Shown: positions 32,945-42,884 of the stretch, piece by piece
Numbering within the stretch: position 1 is the first letter of the stretch
How the letters are laid out: every line of letters begins with the position of its first letter
NCBI RefSeq assembly: GCF_038632915.1
Contig: NZ_CP152050.1
Span: 1,705,001-1,769,000, forward strand
Length of the DNA stretch: 64,000 nucleotides
Source: Paenisporosarcina sp. FSL H8-0542
GTDB taxonomy: Bacteria > Bacillota > Bacilli > Bacillales_A > Planococcaceae
Direction of reading: 5' to 3'
The notes under the pieces: model-generated
The model's database searches: none
Told to the model about the DNA's origin: nothing
What the model saw: the letters and a program-made list of their open reading frames with translations, nothing else
Translations under genes and position numbers: made by a program

Positions 32945-33136
32945 TCTGGTGCAGTAACAAGATCAGAATTAATCTCCCATAAGTGCTACCCATATTGGGT
33001 GCGACAGACTGTGATGCACCGTGGTCGTTGGTGTCAGACTCACGGGAGGGCTTTACCGCACCATAGTTCAGCGACCTTCATCTCCTAGCCGTAGTAATTT
33101 ATACGGCTGGTTATTGCGATGCATGGATGGCAAACG
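32945..33136 (+). repeat. Second-type repeated element, copy Q
   Basis: Shares with 27601-27826 the blocks AATTAATCTCCCAT, GTCAGACTC…AGGGCTTT, GCACCATAGTTCA-N-CGACC and TGCATGGATGG, and ends in a B-like core (CAAACGGGGGAGGTTAGTT). It also contains local hairpins (GTGCTACCCATATTGGGTGCG; GCCGTAGTAATTTATACGGC). No ORF. Possibly a structured RNA or degenerate mobile-element end. Confidence 0.6.
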
Positions 33137-33277
33137 GGGGAGGTTAGTTGTGAAATTTTGTTCTTTAAATTGGAACTTATTTGAATATTAACCGTATGAA
33201 GTAAAGGATAGCTATCACCGATAGCCGAATTTTAGGAAAACCACTACGATGATTGTGGTGTTTCATACAGAAAGGCA

Positions 33278-33766
33278 ATGAAATTTGAGCTGATTTTTAC
33301 TGAAGTTTTTTGGAAAAGCGTAAAACGGGGAGGGAAATGTATCTTTGAACAACAGTTTTATCATAAAGTAGCGAAATCATCTGCGAAATTTTTAATATTT
33401 ACAATCATCATTATTCTTTTTTTTACGGGAATCACATTTACGTTTGTGATTCCTGGATTGAAGGGATTTAGTTTGTATTTTATGATTGTTTCTTTATTGA
33501 TATATTTTGTGGTTGCGAACATATTTGTAGGGCTATCTAAAGAAAGAATATGGTTTGTCTTTATTGGCAGCTTGATTTTAAGTAGCCTTGGGATGGGATG
33601 GCGTTTATGGCTTGAATGGGGAGAATATAGTTTAGTTGAACATATGAATCCAGTAGTTTACGTTGGTTACCCAAGTATTATCGCTTTCATCATTACAGCA
33701 ATTTATAGCTTTAGTAGTTCGTATTTGGAAAGAAAGTTAAATGAAAAAAAGCGATCTGTGTTTTGA
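33278..33766 (+). CDS. Four-helix membrane protein, unknown
   Basis: A 162-aa protein with four predicted membrane helices (FLIFTIIIILFFTGITFTFV; LYFMIVSLLIYFVVANIFVG; IWFVFIGSLILSSLGMGW; VGYPSIIAFIITAIYSFSSS), a basic N-terminal segment and a Lys/Arg-rich tail. The start is uncertain: ATG 33278 has only a weak AAAGG, while GGGGAGGG at 33328 precedes an out-of-frame TTG, so a small frameshift near the 5' end is possible. No family recognised. Confidence 0.6.
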   Translation: MKFELIFTEVFWKSVKRGGKCIFEQQFYHKVAKSSAKFLIFTIIIILFFTGITFTFVIPGLKGFSLYFMIVSLLIYFVVANIFVGLSKERIWFVFIGSLILSSLGMGWRLWLEWGEYSLVEHMNPVVYVGYPSIIAFIITAIYSFSSSYLERKLNEKKRSVF

Positions 33767-33875
33767 TAGGTAGTATTCCTGGACGTTTCTGTATTAGGCA
33801 GAATGCTCTTTCGCTAACTGGCAGAATTCCGGTGTACACGAATATTGCTAATCATTATGAATGAAGATCGTATGT

Positions 33876-33925
33876 CTTTATTTAAGTAACGGGTGCTTTA
33901 CTTTAATAGAACGGTTTAGGAGGAA
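33876..33925 (+). repeat. Dispersed repeat, A-stem derived
   Basis: TATTTAAGTAACGGGTGC then TTTACTTTAATAGAAC; close to the T4-fused A-stem but with the terminator arm lost. Confidence 0.65.
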
Positions 33926-33929
33926 TGAT

Positions 33930-34169
33930 ATGAAAAATATTATACAAATTTTGTTGGGAATCACTGTTATTGGTTTGGCTACATACTCACTAATATCTCC
34001 TGAATATGACTATATATTACTTCCAATAATGAACTTGGTAATGGCTTTACTACTTGCAGTGATAGGTTTATCTGTAATGAAAGATAATCATAAAAATGTA
34101 GGTATTTTATTGTTGATTACGTCTGGACTTTTATTTGTTGTTGCAAGTGCTAAACTTATTTTAGAATAA
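33930..34169 (+). CDS. YczI/DUF3953-like small membrane protein
   Basis: A 79-aa protein with three hydrophobic stretches (IIQILLGITVIGLATYSL; IMNLVMALLLAVIGLSVM; VGILLLITSGLLFVVASA). Length and spacing resemble the DUF3953 (YczI-type) family of Bacillus, function unknown. ATG at 33930, 5 nt after TTAGGAGGAATG. A T3-type repeat site overlaps the region just after its stop. Confidence 0.6.
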   Translation: MKNIIQILLGITVIGLATYSLISPEYDYILLPIMNLVMALLLAVIGLSVMKDNHKNVGILLLITSGLLFVVASAKLILE

Positions 34170-34170
34170 C

Positions 34171-34222
34171 GGAGCCATAGTCAAGTAGAGCAACGTCATT
34201 TGAGACGTTGCTTTTTTTATAT
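34171..34222 (+). repeat. Dispersed repeat fragment with T3 terminator
   Basis: CGGAGCCATAGTCAAGTAGA then GCAACGTC-ATTT-GAGACGTTGC and T7. About 65 nt, including sequence beyond the terminator, match 53566-53635. Confidence 0.75.
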
Positions 34223-34464
34223 TTAAAAAGTAATTCCGATAAAACTTCTTCAGCAGCCTTCGAGTTAGTAGAAAACATAAACTCAAAGATCGCTTTCTCG
34301 ATAGCAAAAGTTCGATTTACCTTTACCTCCCGGTTAAATAATTGGGTATTTGCTCCTTTTTTATTTGAAAAATAATCCAATTTTTCTGTCTCCAATGATT
34401 TTTTCTAAGTACGTAATATGTAATTTGATTCAATTATTTCATAAATCTTTTAATTCAAACCCAA

Positions 34465-34501
34465 CTTGTGTTAACCTATTAATTGATTAGGTTAACACAA
34501 G
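34465..34501 (+). promoter_or_regulatory. BirA-type biotin operator
   Basis: Perfect inverted repeat CTTGTGTTAACCT-N11-AGGTTAACACAAG, matching the WTGTWAAC-N14-16-GTTWACAW biotin-protein-ligase operator of Firmicutes, about 50 nt before bioD. It should repress the operon when biotin is plentiful. Confidence 0.9.
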
Positions 34502-34549
34502 TGTTTTTTAGGTTAATCTTTAAGATAATAGGAAAATGAGGGAATTACA

Positions 34550-35230
34550 TTGCAACATTTTTGGGTGGTAGGTACTGATACAGATGTTGGAAAAACGTTT
34601 ATCACAACAGTATTCATGCGTCATCTCCAAATGCAGGGACATAGAGTAATACCTTACAAACCTGTACAAACGGGTGAAGTCATGGATAAAGGTCGCTATT
34701 ATTATCAGGACACAACCAGTTATTTAGAATATAGCTTACATCCCTTAGCTCAAGAGGCACTGAATACATACTCTTTTTCGACACCTGCATCACCGCATTT
34801 TTCAGCGGAACTTGAAGGGGAAACTATAAAAGAAGACAGGCTGCTTAAAGCGATTGAAAAGTTAAAACTAGAATATGACACGGTTATTTGTGAGGGGGCT
34901 GGAGGACTATATGTGCCACTTCATTCGGATACTACTTTGACATTGTTAGATGTTATCCAGCAATCAGCACTTCCTGTCATACTCGTAGCAAATACGAAGC
35001 TCGGCACAATCAATCACACTTTGTTGTCTGTAAATGCGCTGAAGGCACGTAATATCGAAATACTAGGTATTGTGTTCAACAAATTCGAGCAGAGTGCATT
35101 AGAAAAAAATAATATCGACACAATACGTCGATTTACCGCTGTTCCATACGTGGTAATTGAGGCGAATCGTACGATTGAAAGCTTTGATGATGAATCGGTT
35201 TTTGAAAGGTTGTTGACCGATGACATATAA
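34550..35230 (+). CDS. bioD: Dethiobiotin synthetase
   Basis: A 226-aa ATP-dependent dethiobiotin synthetase, closing the ureido ring on 7,8-diaminopelargonate with CO2. P-loop [10 protein letters not shown] at about 6-15, substrate-binding KPVQTG at about 40-45, and [13 protein letters not shown] at about 110-122. TTG start with GAGGGA upstream. First gene of bioD-bioA-bioY-bioB behind the BirA palindrome; its 3' end overlaps bioA by 11 nt. Confidence 0.96.
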   Translation: MQHFWVVGTDTDVGKTFITTVFMRHLQMQGHRVIPYKPVQTGEVMDKGRYYYQDTTSYLEYSLHPLAQEALNTYSFSTPASPHFSAELEGETIKEDRLLKAIEKLKLEYDTVICEGAGGLYVPLHSDTTLTLLDVIQQSALPVILVANTKLGTINHTLLSVNALKARNIEILGIVFNKFEQSALEKNNIDTIRRFTAVPYVVIEANRTIESFDDESVFERLLTDDI

Positions 35231-36581
35231 AGAACTTCAAGCCCGTGACCTTAAACATATTTGGCATCCTTGCTCACAAATGAAAGACTATGAATCCTTT
35301 CCACCGATTGTGATAGACCATGGCAAAGGGGTGTGGTTGTACGACAATCAAGGAAATCGCTATTTAGATGCAGTTTCCTCATGGTGGGTCAATTTATTTG
35401 GTCATGCGAATCCGCGTATTAGCAAGGCTTTAGCTGAGCAAGCACAAAAATTGGAGCACGTTATTTTTGCGAACTTTACCCATGAGCCTGCGATACATGT
35501 GGCTGAGAAACTCGTTGCACTGACACCAAAAGGTTTGGAAAAAGTGTTTTTTGCCGATAACGGATCCGCCGCCATTGAGGTCGCACTAAAAATGAGCTTT
35601 CAGTACCGTGCCCAAACGAATCAGCCGAAGAAAAAACGGTTTTTAGCATTTACAAATGCCTATCATGGCGAAACACTCGGTGCCTTGTCCGTTGGAGGAG
35701 TCGGTTTATACAACGAAGTATTTGCTCCTCTGTTATTAAACGTTGTACATACACAGGGACCGGATTGTTTTCGCTGTCCTTTTGGCGAATCACCAACGAC
35801 CTGTAGCGCTCCTTGTACACAGTATGTAGAAGAACAATTGAAGCAATATGCCGATACGATTTCTGCTGCCATTATTGAACCGTTAATTCAAGCGGCAGCA
35901 GGAATGAAAATGTATCCGCCTGTTTTCCTGAAAAAATTAAGGGCATTATGCGATGAATATGATGTGCATCTAATAGCTGATGAGGTGGCGGTCGGCTTTG
36001 GCCGTACGGGTACATTCTTTGCATGCGAGCAAGCTGATATTACACCGGATTTTTTATGTTTATCCAAAGGCATTACGGGTGGCTATTTACCGCTTTCCGC
36101 TGTATTGACAACGAATGAGATATTTAACGCCTTTTATGACGACTACGGTACGATGAAGGCATTTTTACATTCGCATAGTTATTCAGGTAACCCACTCGCA
36201 CTACGTGTAGCACAAGAAGTATTGGCCATTTTTGAAGAAGAACAAGTGTTGACAAAGTTAGTAGCCAAACAAGAATTGTTAAAAAAATTAGCAAAAAGAG
36301 CATTTGAACATTTACCTTATGTAGGTGAATATCGTCAAACTGGCTTCGTTGGGGCAATTGAATTAGTTGCAAATAAAGAGACGAAGTCGTCATTCCCAAG
36401 TGAAGAGCGAATCGGCTATCAAATTTATCAGCGTGCACTAGAGAAAGGGCTCCTGATCCGTCCGCTCGGTAATATTATTTATTTCATGCCACCTTATGTC
36501 ATTTCAGAAGATGAAATCGAATGGATGATTGGGACAACGAGAGTAGTTATCGAACAATTTTTCAAAGACAGGGGAATATAA
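35220..36581 (+). CDS. bioA: Adenosylmethionine-8-amino-7-oxononanoate aminotransferase
   Basis: A 453-aa class III PLP aminotransferase making 7,8-diaminopelargonate from KAPA. N-terminal [16 protein letters not shown] is characteristic of Bio[14 protein letters not shown], the [15 protein letters not shown] cofactor region, [13 protein letters not shown] (PLP Asp) and [16 protein letters not shown] with the Schiff-base lysine follow. Overlaps bioD by 11 nt, suggesting translational coupling. bioY starts 1 nt after its stop. Confidence 0.97.
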   Translation: MTYKELQARDLKHIWHPCSQMKDYESFPPIVIDHGKGVWLYDNQGNRYLDAVSSWWVNLFGHANPRISKALAEQAQKLEHVIFANFTHEPAIHVAEKLVALTPKGLEKVFFADNGSAAIEVALKMSFQYRAQTNQPKKKRFLAFTNAYHGETLGALSVGGVGLYNEVFAPLLLNVVHTQGPDCFRCPFGESPTTCSAPCTQYVEEQLKQYADTISAAIIEPLIQAAAGMKMYPPVFLKKLRALCDEYDVHLIADEVAVGFGRTGTFFACEQADITPDFLCLSKGITGGYLPLSAVLTTNEIFNAFYDDYGTMKAFLHSHSYSGNPLALRVAQEVLAIFEEEQVLTKLVAKQELLKKLAKRAFEHLPYVGEYRQTGFVGAIELVANKETKSSFPSEERIGYQIYQRALEKGLLIRPLGNIIYFMPPYVISEDEIEWMIGTTRVVIEQFFKDRGI

Positions 36582-36582
36582 A

Positions 36583-37188
36583 TTGAAAAACTCACGAACT
36601 TTATCGCTTACCCTTGTTGCGGTTTTTGCTGCAATGACCGCAATTGGCGCTTTTATTAAAATTCCGTTACCCGTTGTGCCCTTTACACTGCAAATTATTG
36701 TCGTGTATTTAGCAGGTTCATTATTAGGAAGTAAGCGAGGTCTTCAAAGTCAGTTGGTTTATGTCCTCGTCGGTTTAGCGGGACTTCCTGTCTTTACTCA
36801 AGGCGGAGGTATTATGTATGTATTACAACCGACATTTGGTTATTTAATTGGCTTCGTTGTAGGTGCATATGTGATCGGCTTCATCATTGAACGCGTCGAG
36901 CAACCTACACGCAAACACTTTATTGTTGCGAATTTGATTGGAACTGCTGTCATTTATGCGATTGGTGTACCTTATCTTTACCTGGCATTAAATCTTTGGC
37001 TGGACGTACCAACTAACCTATCACATGTACTGGCAGTAGGGCTGTTAAATACGGTAGGTGTTGACATTGCACTTGCTATTTTTACGAGTTTAATAGCTAC
37101 TCGTATATATCCATTTTTGAAAACAATACATTCAACGAAAAGAGGCACACAAAATGAACTGGCAAACATTAGCTCAGGAAGTCATTGA
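36583..37188 (+). CDS. bioY: Biotin ECF transporter S component
   Basis: A 201-aa integral membrane protein, six predicted helices, with the BioY hallmarks [20 protein letters not shown] (start of helix 1 and biotin-binding loop) and [10 protein letters not shown]…[13 protein letters not shown]. It imports biotin, with the ECF energising module encoded elsewhere. TTG start directly after bioA. Its 3' end overlaps bioB by 35 nt. Its place in the biosynthetic operon couples uptake and synthesis under BirA. Confidence 0.95.
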   Translation: MKNSRTLSLTLVAVFAAMTAIGAFIKIPLPVVPFTLQIIVVYLAGSLLGSKRGLQSQLVYVLVGLAGLPVFTQGGGIMYVLQPTFGYLIGFVVGAYVIGFIIERVEQPTRKHFIVANLIGTAVIYAIGVPYLYLALNLWLDVPTNLSHVLAVGLLNTVGVDIALAIFTSLIATRIYPFLKTIHSTKRGTQNELANISSGSH

Positions 37189-38152
37189 CGGTAAAGAAAT
37201 AACAAATGAAGAGGCAATGGAAATTTTAACAACGGACGATGATGAACTACTACCCCTACTGCATGGTGCTTTTACAATCCGTAAGCATTATTACGGGAAA
37301 AAAGTGAAATTAAATATGATTATGAATGCGAAAAGTGGCTATTGCCCAGAGGACTGCGGTTATTGTTCACAATCGTCAAAATCAACTGCACCAATCGAAA
37401 AATATCCGTTTATATCAAAAGAAGAAATATTGGCAGGTGCTAAGCATGCATTTGAAAATCAAATCGGTACATTTTGTATCGTTGCAAGTGGCCGTGGTCC
37501 AACACGTAAAGACGTAAATGTTGTCAGTGAGGCAGTAGAAGAAATTAAAGAGAAATACGGATTGAAAGTATGTGCTTGCTTAGGACTTTTAAGAAAAGAA
37601 CAAGCCGAGCAGCTGAAAAATGCTGGTGTCGATCGCTATAATCATAACTTAAATACATCTGAACGCCATCACGATTACATCACGACTTCACATACATATG
37701 CAGATCGTGTGAATACGGTGGAAATTGTAAAAAAACATGGTATCTCTCCATGTTCAGGAGCAATAGTTGGTATGAAAGAAACGAAGGAAGATGTAGTTGA
37801 TATTACACGTGCACTTCGCCGCCTGGATGCGGATTCGATACCAGTAAATTTCCTGCATGCGATTGATGGCACAAAACTGGAAGGTACAAACGAACTGAAT
37901 CCGCGCTATTGCTTGAAGGTACTGGCACTGTTCCGTTTTATGAATCCAACAAAAGAGATTCGTATTTCGGGTGGTCGCGAGGTGAATCTTGGTTCACTTC
38001 AACCATTGGGTCTATATGCAGCAAACAGTATTTTCGTTGGCGACTATTTAACGACAGAAGGTCAAGCGGAGAATAAAGACTATTTAATGTTGCAAGATCT
38101 AGGCTTCGAAATAGAGCTTGCAGAAAAGCAAGCATCATTATGTGAAGCTTAA
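37154..38152 (+). CDS. bioB: Biotin synthase
   Basis: A 332-aa radical-SAM enzyme inserting sulfur into dethiobiotin. The CxxxCxxC 4Fe-4S/SAM motif is CPEDCGYC (about 64-71), and the second-cluster region contains [34 protein letters not shown] and [15 protein letters not shown]. It starts inside the end of bioY (AAAAGAGG site), the last gene of the operon, which ends at a terminator 150 nt on. Genes for earlier steps (bioF, bioW or bioC/H) are not in the window. Confidence 0.97.
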   Translation: MNWQTLAQEVIDGKEITNEEAMEILTTDDDELLPLLHGAFTIRKHYYGKKVKLNMIMNAKSGYCPEDCGYCSQSSKSTAPIEKYPFISKEEILAGAKHAFENQIGTFCIVASGRGPTRKDVNVVSEAVEEIKEKYGLKVCACLGLLRKEQAEQLKNAGVDRYNHNLNTSERHHDYITTSHTYADRVNTVEIVKKHGISPCSGAIVGMKETKEDVVDITRALRRLDADSIPVNFLHAIDGTKLEGTNELNPRYCLKVLALFRFMNPTKEIRISGGREVNLGSLQPLGLYAANSIFVGDYLTTEGQAENKDYLMLQDLGFEIELAEKQASLCEA

Positions 38153-38296
38153 CTTAATCAGGCAGTGACATATATTACATGTTTCACCAAACAAAAGTAG
38201 TGCTCATGGGAAAAATAGGTAAATGTGAGTTAGAAACTACTCTGTTTAGTCTAAGTAACTTTCAAAATTCTTTTTTAAAACTATTTTTTATATAGA

Positions 38297-38335
38297 AGAA
38301 ACCATTTTGATTTTTGTCAAAATGGTTTCTTTTAG
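38297..38335 (+). terminator. Terminator of the biotin operon
   Basis: AGAAACCATTTTGA / TCAAAATGGTTTCT, perfect 14-bp stem, followed by TTTT. Confidence 0.92.
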
Positions 38336-38540
38336 TTTGATGCTAAAAAAACATTCCAATATTTTGAATTTTTCGGGATGAATATTACATATATTTATGT
38401 TAAAATTTTCTAGTTAACGAGACTATATTTCATAGATAGGGAGGGTGATATAGGTTAGGAAGATATTTGAGCTAGTTTCAAATATTTGTGTTATTTGTGG
38501 ATACATATTAAATACTGAGATTAGAAGTTGAGGGATGCCA

Positions 38541-39659
38541 ATGTGGAACATTTTAAAGACTTGTTTAGTCCTAGAGAAATCAAATAAAAAAAATATTTTT
38601 GCTTGTATTTTCGTAGCAGTAGTTATTTTTGGCTTGATGTTATTTGTGAAAACTGAGGATTTAGGAAACAAAGTTAAAGAAATATCTGGTGAATCTCAAT
38701 CGCTTTCATTAGCGTTGAGTAAATTTCAAAATGTAGACGCAACTGATGACGGAAATGGCAGTGACTTATATAAGAATTTAGCACTTCAACGTCAATATGT
38801 AGCTAAGCAAAGCATGTCACTAACAATGGAACGACCAGAATTATTTGTAGATACAGCGATAGACCTTGCAAATTTAAGAGCTAACTCATTTGATATGGAG
38901 GGCTTTGATAGTGTTGCGAGTTATCTACCTACAAAAGTAGAAAATCAATTAGATCGAGTGTTTTATCAATCTATTAAGAAAACCGGAATGTCGTTTTCCA
39001 TAGATTCATTATCTTTCTTTCCATTTCTTGCTTATCTATTTGGTGTACTAGGTTCAGTTTGGTTTATTTTCACGTGTATGTATTCATGTGGAATCATGAT
39101 TGAGGACTTCCAACATACATCTTTAATTAAGGGGTATCCAATCACGTTTGATAAGTATGTAATAGCTAAATGTATCTCATTAATGCTCATAGTAGGTATA
39201 TTTCTTCTAGAGTTATTTGTTTGCAGTCTACCGTTAATTTATTTTAAGGGATTTGGTAATCCTTCATTTCCGATTGCTATCTTTGATGGTATTTTTGAAG
39301 TTTATCCAATATACCAATATCTAGGTGTATCTATGCTTTATATGATTTTGATTTCCATTTTTACAATACTATTATCAATAATATTAAATGTTTTATTGAA
39401 GAATATGTATTTGACGCTTTTTGTGCAATTATTATTGTATATTTTCCCTATATTATTTCCAAACATGATAAACCTTGTACCGTTTAATCCGTTTAATTTT
39501 TTGAATTTTCCGGGTATTTTGAATGGGCAATCTCTCGGCCTGGCAAACCCAGTCGTCCTAAATAGCACACATGGTCTTATCTATATCGGGATTAGTATTG
39601 CCATAATGGTAGTCGCTGTAAAGTACTTCTTGACTACTGGGAAACTTAAAAACATATAG
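38541..39659 (+). CDS. ABC-2 type transporter permease (subunit 1)
   Basis: A 372-aa membrane protein: N-terminal helix (IFACIFVAVVIFGLMLFV), a ~130-residue extracytoplasmic loop, then five further helices including SFFPFLAYLFGVLGSVWFIF and YMILISIFTILLSIILNVLL. This is the layout of ABC-2 permeases that export or confer immunity to peptides. ATG at 38541, 6 nt after GAGGG; an ATG two codons earlier is possible. First of three genes in an operon (permease, permease, ATPase) with 11- and 23-nt gaps. Cargo unknown. Confidence 0.82.
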   Translation: MWNILKTCLVLEKSNKKNIFACIFVAVVIFGLMLFVKTEDLGNKVKEISGESQSLSLALSKFQNVDATDDGNGSDLYKNLALQRQYVAKQSMSLTMERPELFVDTAIDLANLRANSFDMEGFDSVASYLPTKVENQLDRVFYQSIKKTGMSFSIDSLSFFPFLAYLFGVLGSVWFIFTCMYSCGIMIEDFQHTSLIKGYPITFDKYVIAKCISLMLIVGIFLLELFVCSLPLIYFKGFGNPSFPIAIFDGIFEVYPIYQYLGVSMLYMILISIFTILLSIILNVLLKNMYLTLFVQLLLYIFPILFPNMINLVPFNPFNFLNFPGILNGQSLGLANPVVLNSTHGLIYIGISIAIMVVAVKYFLTTGKLKNI

Positions 39660-39670
39660 GGGAGTGAGGA

Positions 39671-40864
39671 ATGTTGGCGTATTTTAAGTTTGAATTTTTC
39701 CAATTTATTAGGAATAAGAAAAATATTGCAATTTATGTCATTCTACTTTTTTTCTCATGTTATTATGCACTAATAATTGCTCCAACATATAACCCTATTG
39801 AAAAAGTAGATGAAAGTGAAATTGAAGCACGGTATCTAACAAGGGAGGAATTTCTAAATAATGTTGAGTTTAGTGCAGGAACACATTTTTTAACTCTTTT
39901 TGCTATAGAAATATACCCAGAATGGAATGAATATGATAAAGGACGATTAGAAGCTATTAAACATCACAATCTGAAAGAGTATGCTGAGGCCACTTCTAAG
40001 TGGTATGCGTACGCTGATAATATGATTTTTTACAGGGGAATGGGTGTCCTATTTTATAACCCGGGGTATTACACATTTGGAAATAATTATGCAACGATGG
40101 ACGGACACTATGCCTATTTACATTCTGCAAGTCGATACGAAGGATATACAGAAGGGAAATCGAGTTTATCTGTAAATGTTTTCGAAGAAAGGACAGCCTT
40201 ACAAACATTGCAACGTCTGTTACACTCTTACCTTCCGCTAATTCTCATTGTTAGCTGTATATTCTTCACGGTGGATATCGTGTTGAAGGATCGCCGGAAT
40301 TCAACACTGTTACAAGGCTTACCACTATCAAATTGGAGAAAGTTGCTTGTAAAAGGAGGAGTTGCCTTACTAGGTAGCATCCTATCAATTATTCCACTCT
40401 CTGTTGGTTTATTGATAATTGGTGGACCAAATGGATTTGGAGATTTTGATTTACCTGTACCGATATATTCTGCTGATGAAAAATTATTTTCAAATATAAT
40501 GCTATGGGAATATCTAATACAAAACATGCTCTTTATGGTTTTCTGGTTTTTATTCATCATTTCATTACTACTTCTTGTGAGTGTAATGTTAAAAAATGAG
40601 TTTGCAAATTTATTGGTAGGTAGTGTGTTTGTTATTGCTGAATTTATCTATTTTGATAGAGGTAATGGGACAGTTTGGAATGTTCAGTGGACTCCAACGA
40701 GCTATGTTCAAGTTGGGCAAATTATCTCGGGGTATCGAAACTATCTTTATAATTCCAAAGCACTCACATTTGAAGGCGGACTCTCCGTATTAGGATTGTG
40801 TACGTGTATTTTTCTGTTATCCACTTTCTTGATTAGTAATCAAAGAAAGTTTAAGCTACTTTAG
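39671..40864 (+). CDS. ABC-2 type transporter permease (subunit 2)
   Basis: A 397-aa membrane protein with an N-terminal helix (IAIYVILLFFSCYYALIIAP), a long extracytoplasmic domain, and five C-terminal helices beginning LLHSYLPLILIVSCIFFTVD, with the conserved DRRNSTLLQGLPLSNWRKLL coupling loop after the second helix. It pairs with subunit 1 to form a heterodimeric channel. GGGGAGTGAGG precedes the ATG, 11 nt after the previous gene. Confidence 0.85.
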   Translation: MLAYFKFEFFQFIRNKKNIAIYVILLFFSCYYALIIAPTYNPIEKVDESEIEARYLTREEFLNNVEFSAGTHFLTLFAIEIYPEWNEYDKGRLEAIKHHNLKEYAEATSKWYAYADNMIFYRGMGVLFYNPGYYTFGNNYATMDGHYAYLHSASRYEGYTEGKSSLSVNVFEERTALQTLQRLLHSYLPLILIVSCIFFTVDIVLKDRRNSTLLQGLPLSNWRKLLVKGGVALLGSILSIIPLSVGLLIIGGPNGFGDFDLPVPIYSADEKLFSNIMLWEYLIQNMLFMVFWFLFIISLLLLVSVMLKNEFANLLVGSVFVIAEFIYFDRGNGTVWNVQWTPTSYVQVGQIISGYRNYLYNSKALTFEGGLSVLGLCTCIFLLSTFLISNQRKFKLL

Positions 40865-40887
40865 TTTGATAGAGATGGAGTGAAGAT

Positions 40888-41796
40888 ATGATTGAATTAA
40901 AAAATATTGGTGTTCACTTTTCAAGTAGAGACATTTTAAAAGATGTTTCGGTGATGTTCAATCCGGGAGAAATTATTGGTTTGGTGGCTCCGAATGGGAC
41001 TGGAAAGTCAACGCTTATGAATGTAATCATGAATTATATCAACCCAAACAGTGGGAAAGTCATTCTAAATCATAAGTTAGAATATACAAATAAAAAGAAT
41101 GAAGTGAAAATACATCAACTAGTATCCATGATGCCTGATCAAGGTGACTTATATAATCAGATTTCGGGAAAAGAGCATTTAAAAATTTATTCCTCTATGT
41201 GGAACAGTAACCCAAAATTGATTGACAGTATAATAAATGAACTAGGAATGGCGTCATATATAGACAAGAAAACAGGAACGTATTCTTTGGGGATGCGCCA
41301 AAGACTTTGTTTTGCAATGCAAATTGTATCAGATACCCAAGTCATGTTAATGGACGAAGTGATGAACGGATTGGATCCTACTCATGTCGAACTTATTTCA
41401 AAAATACTAGTTAAAAAGAAAATCGAAGGAAAGACGATTATTGTGGCTTCTCATTTATTAGAAAACTTAGAAAAATATGCGAACCGTATTTTCTTTATGA
41501 AAAATGGAGAATTGATACTAGTCAATGCCATATCCCCAGGGTTTGAAGAAAGAGAAATCACAACCGTAAGAGTAAAAGAAATGACAGAGATGACAAAAGA
41601 AAAGTTTTCAAAAGAGTTTCCAGATACAAACGTACGATCATTGCCAAATGGCGGTACTCTATTAGATGTGCGCGGATATGATTCGGGGAAATTAGGAAAT
41701 ATAGTAGAGTTTCTTAATGAAAATCAATTAACAGAGTTTAGTTTCGGGAAAATAACATTAAATGACTTGTATTCAATGTATTATCAAGAAGGCTGA
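40888..41796 (+). CDS. ABC transporter ATP-binding protein
   Basis: A 302-aa ATPase. Walker A GLVAPNGTGKSTLMN (about 32-46), Q-loop VSMMPDQGDLY, signature YSLGMRQRLCFAMQI (the usual LSGGQ altered to YSLGMRQ), Walker B VMLMDEVMNGLDP and H-loop VASHLLENLEKYA. The ~80-residue C-terminal extension is typical of ABC-2/bacitracin-type exporters. It energises the two permeases encoded just upstream. GGAGTGAAG precedes the ATG. Confidence 0.93.
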   Translation: MIELKNIGVHFSSRDILKDVSVMFNPGEIIGLVAPNGTGKSTLMNVIMNYINPNSGKVILNHKLEYTNKKNEVKIHQLVSMMPDQGDLYNQISGKEHLKIYSSMWNSNPKLIDSIINELGMASYIDKKTGTYSLGMRQRLCFAMQIVSDTQVMLMDEVMNGLDPTHVELISKILVKKKIEGKTIIVASHLLENLEKYANRIFFMKNGELILVNAISPGFEEREITTVRVKEMTEMTKEKFSKEFPDTNVRSLPNGGTLLDVRGYDSGKLGNIVEFLNENQLTEFSFGKITLNDLYSMYYQEG

Positions 41797-41979
41797 GGTT
41801 ATAGTAAAATATCAAAGCCCCGATTATGCTTACGTTCTAAGCTATCGTAATCATACTTTTATTATCTACTATACTCTTGAATTTTTAAGACAAAGATGTA
41901 TAAGTAAGACGGTTTAATCACTATGTAGGATAGTTAAGATGGGATAAAACTCTTTATCGTGGGAAAGCTAGCCTTGGTG

Positions 41980-42789
41980 ATGAAAATGAAAAATGGATGG
42001 ATATTAATAATATTTATTGTTTTAGGAGTGTTTTCTTTATCTATACATTCTGAAGAGGCAACACTCTTCAGTGATGCATCTAATAAAGATGAAATACTGG
42101 AGAGTTCATATATTTCTTCTGATGTAAAGATGCCTGGAATTAGGGAGAAAGTATCCTTTGAAGGGTATGAAATTGTCGCAAAGTCAACTGAAGAGAATAT
42201 TTCATTGTATGCAAAAAAAATGGAGGACTTAGAGAGCCAATATCGAGATTTTAAAATCGATTTCAAAGGTGAAACTTACTCCAGACCTTTTTGGATGAAC
42301 GTTACTAACCCTACGTATGCCCCGGAAATTTTTTACGAAGATATTAACAAAGACCAGAAGAAAGAGCTAATAATAATTTTAACGCTGGGTTATGGTACTG
42401 GTGCTTTACTTGAAGAGGTTTATGTTTATAGATATACAAATGGATTGATTGACGTGCTAGTTGATGATCCTATAGCAATAATCAATAAAAACGTAAAAAC
42501 CAAGTTAACGACTGAAAAAGCAGAAATAAGAATAGGTGACAAAGAATATAAAATTGATTTGGCCCCTTTACAAATAAACCCTACAAACTTATTTGAGGAA
42601 ATTGCTTTTGGCGGTGTAATAAAATATGAAGTAAAAGACCAACAACTTACCGCTACACTCCCAGCTCAAATTACTGCAGCTGGCTATCTTGGTGAAATAG
42701 TTATTGTATATGAATTTCGTGACAAAATGTATCAAGCAAAAACAATTGAATTCCAACCTAGTGAGTTATTGAAAAAACGGGTGGAGTAG
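41980..42789 (+). CDS. Secreted/anchored hypothetical protein
   Basis: A 269-aa protein with an N-terminal signal or anchor (NGWILIIFIVLGVFSLSI) and an extracytoplasmic domain containing FYEDINKDQKKELIIILTLG, an FG-GAP/VCBS-like calcium-binding pattern (D-x-N-x-D) seen in Bacillaceae surface proteins. The rest is beta-strand-rich. ATG 41980 is the best-placed start; a GTG at 41959 and an ATG at 41986 are possible. Own terminator follows. Function unknown. Confidence 0.72.
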   Translation: MKMKNGWILIIFIVLGVFSLSIHSEEATLFSDASNKDEILESSYISSDVKMPGIREKVSFEGYEIVAKSTEENISLYAKKMEDLESQYRDFKIDFKGETYSRPFWMNVTNPTYAPEIFYEDINKDQKKELIIILTLGYGTGALLEEVYVYRYTNGLIDVLVDDPIAIINKNVKTKLTTEKAEIRIGDKEYKIDLAPLQINPTNLFEEIAFGGVIKYEVKDQQLTATLPAQITAAGYLGEIVIVYEFRDKMYQAKTIEFQPSELLKKRVE

Positions 42790-42791
42790 TT

Positions 42792-42826
42792 AAAAGAGCA
42801 GCGATTAAAAAATCATTGCTCTTTAC
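42792..42826 (+). terminator. Intrinsic terminator
   Basis: AAGAGCAGCGATT / AATCATTGCTCTT with one mismatch and T-rich tail, just after the stop at 42789. Confidence 0.75.
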
Positions 42827-42884
42827 TAATTAATTTATTTGTTCAATGAAAGGACCATTATGCATGTTTACTTCGAGTGACGGC

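Noticed and set aside
34156-34395. Minus-strand 79-codon frame after the YczI-like gene
   Set aside because: No clear start, and its last codons run through the T3 terminator repeat. Possibly a remnant (NREVKVNRTFAIEKAIFEFM), but I cannot identify it.
38423-38671. Minus-strand frame overlapping the first ABC permease start
   Set aside because: Overlaps a well-supported gene start with a ribosome site on the opposite strand.
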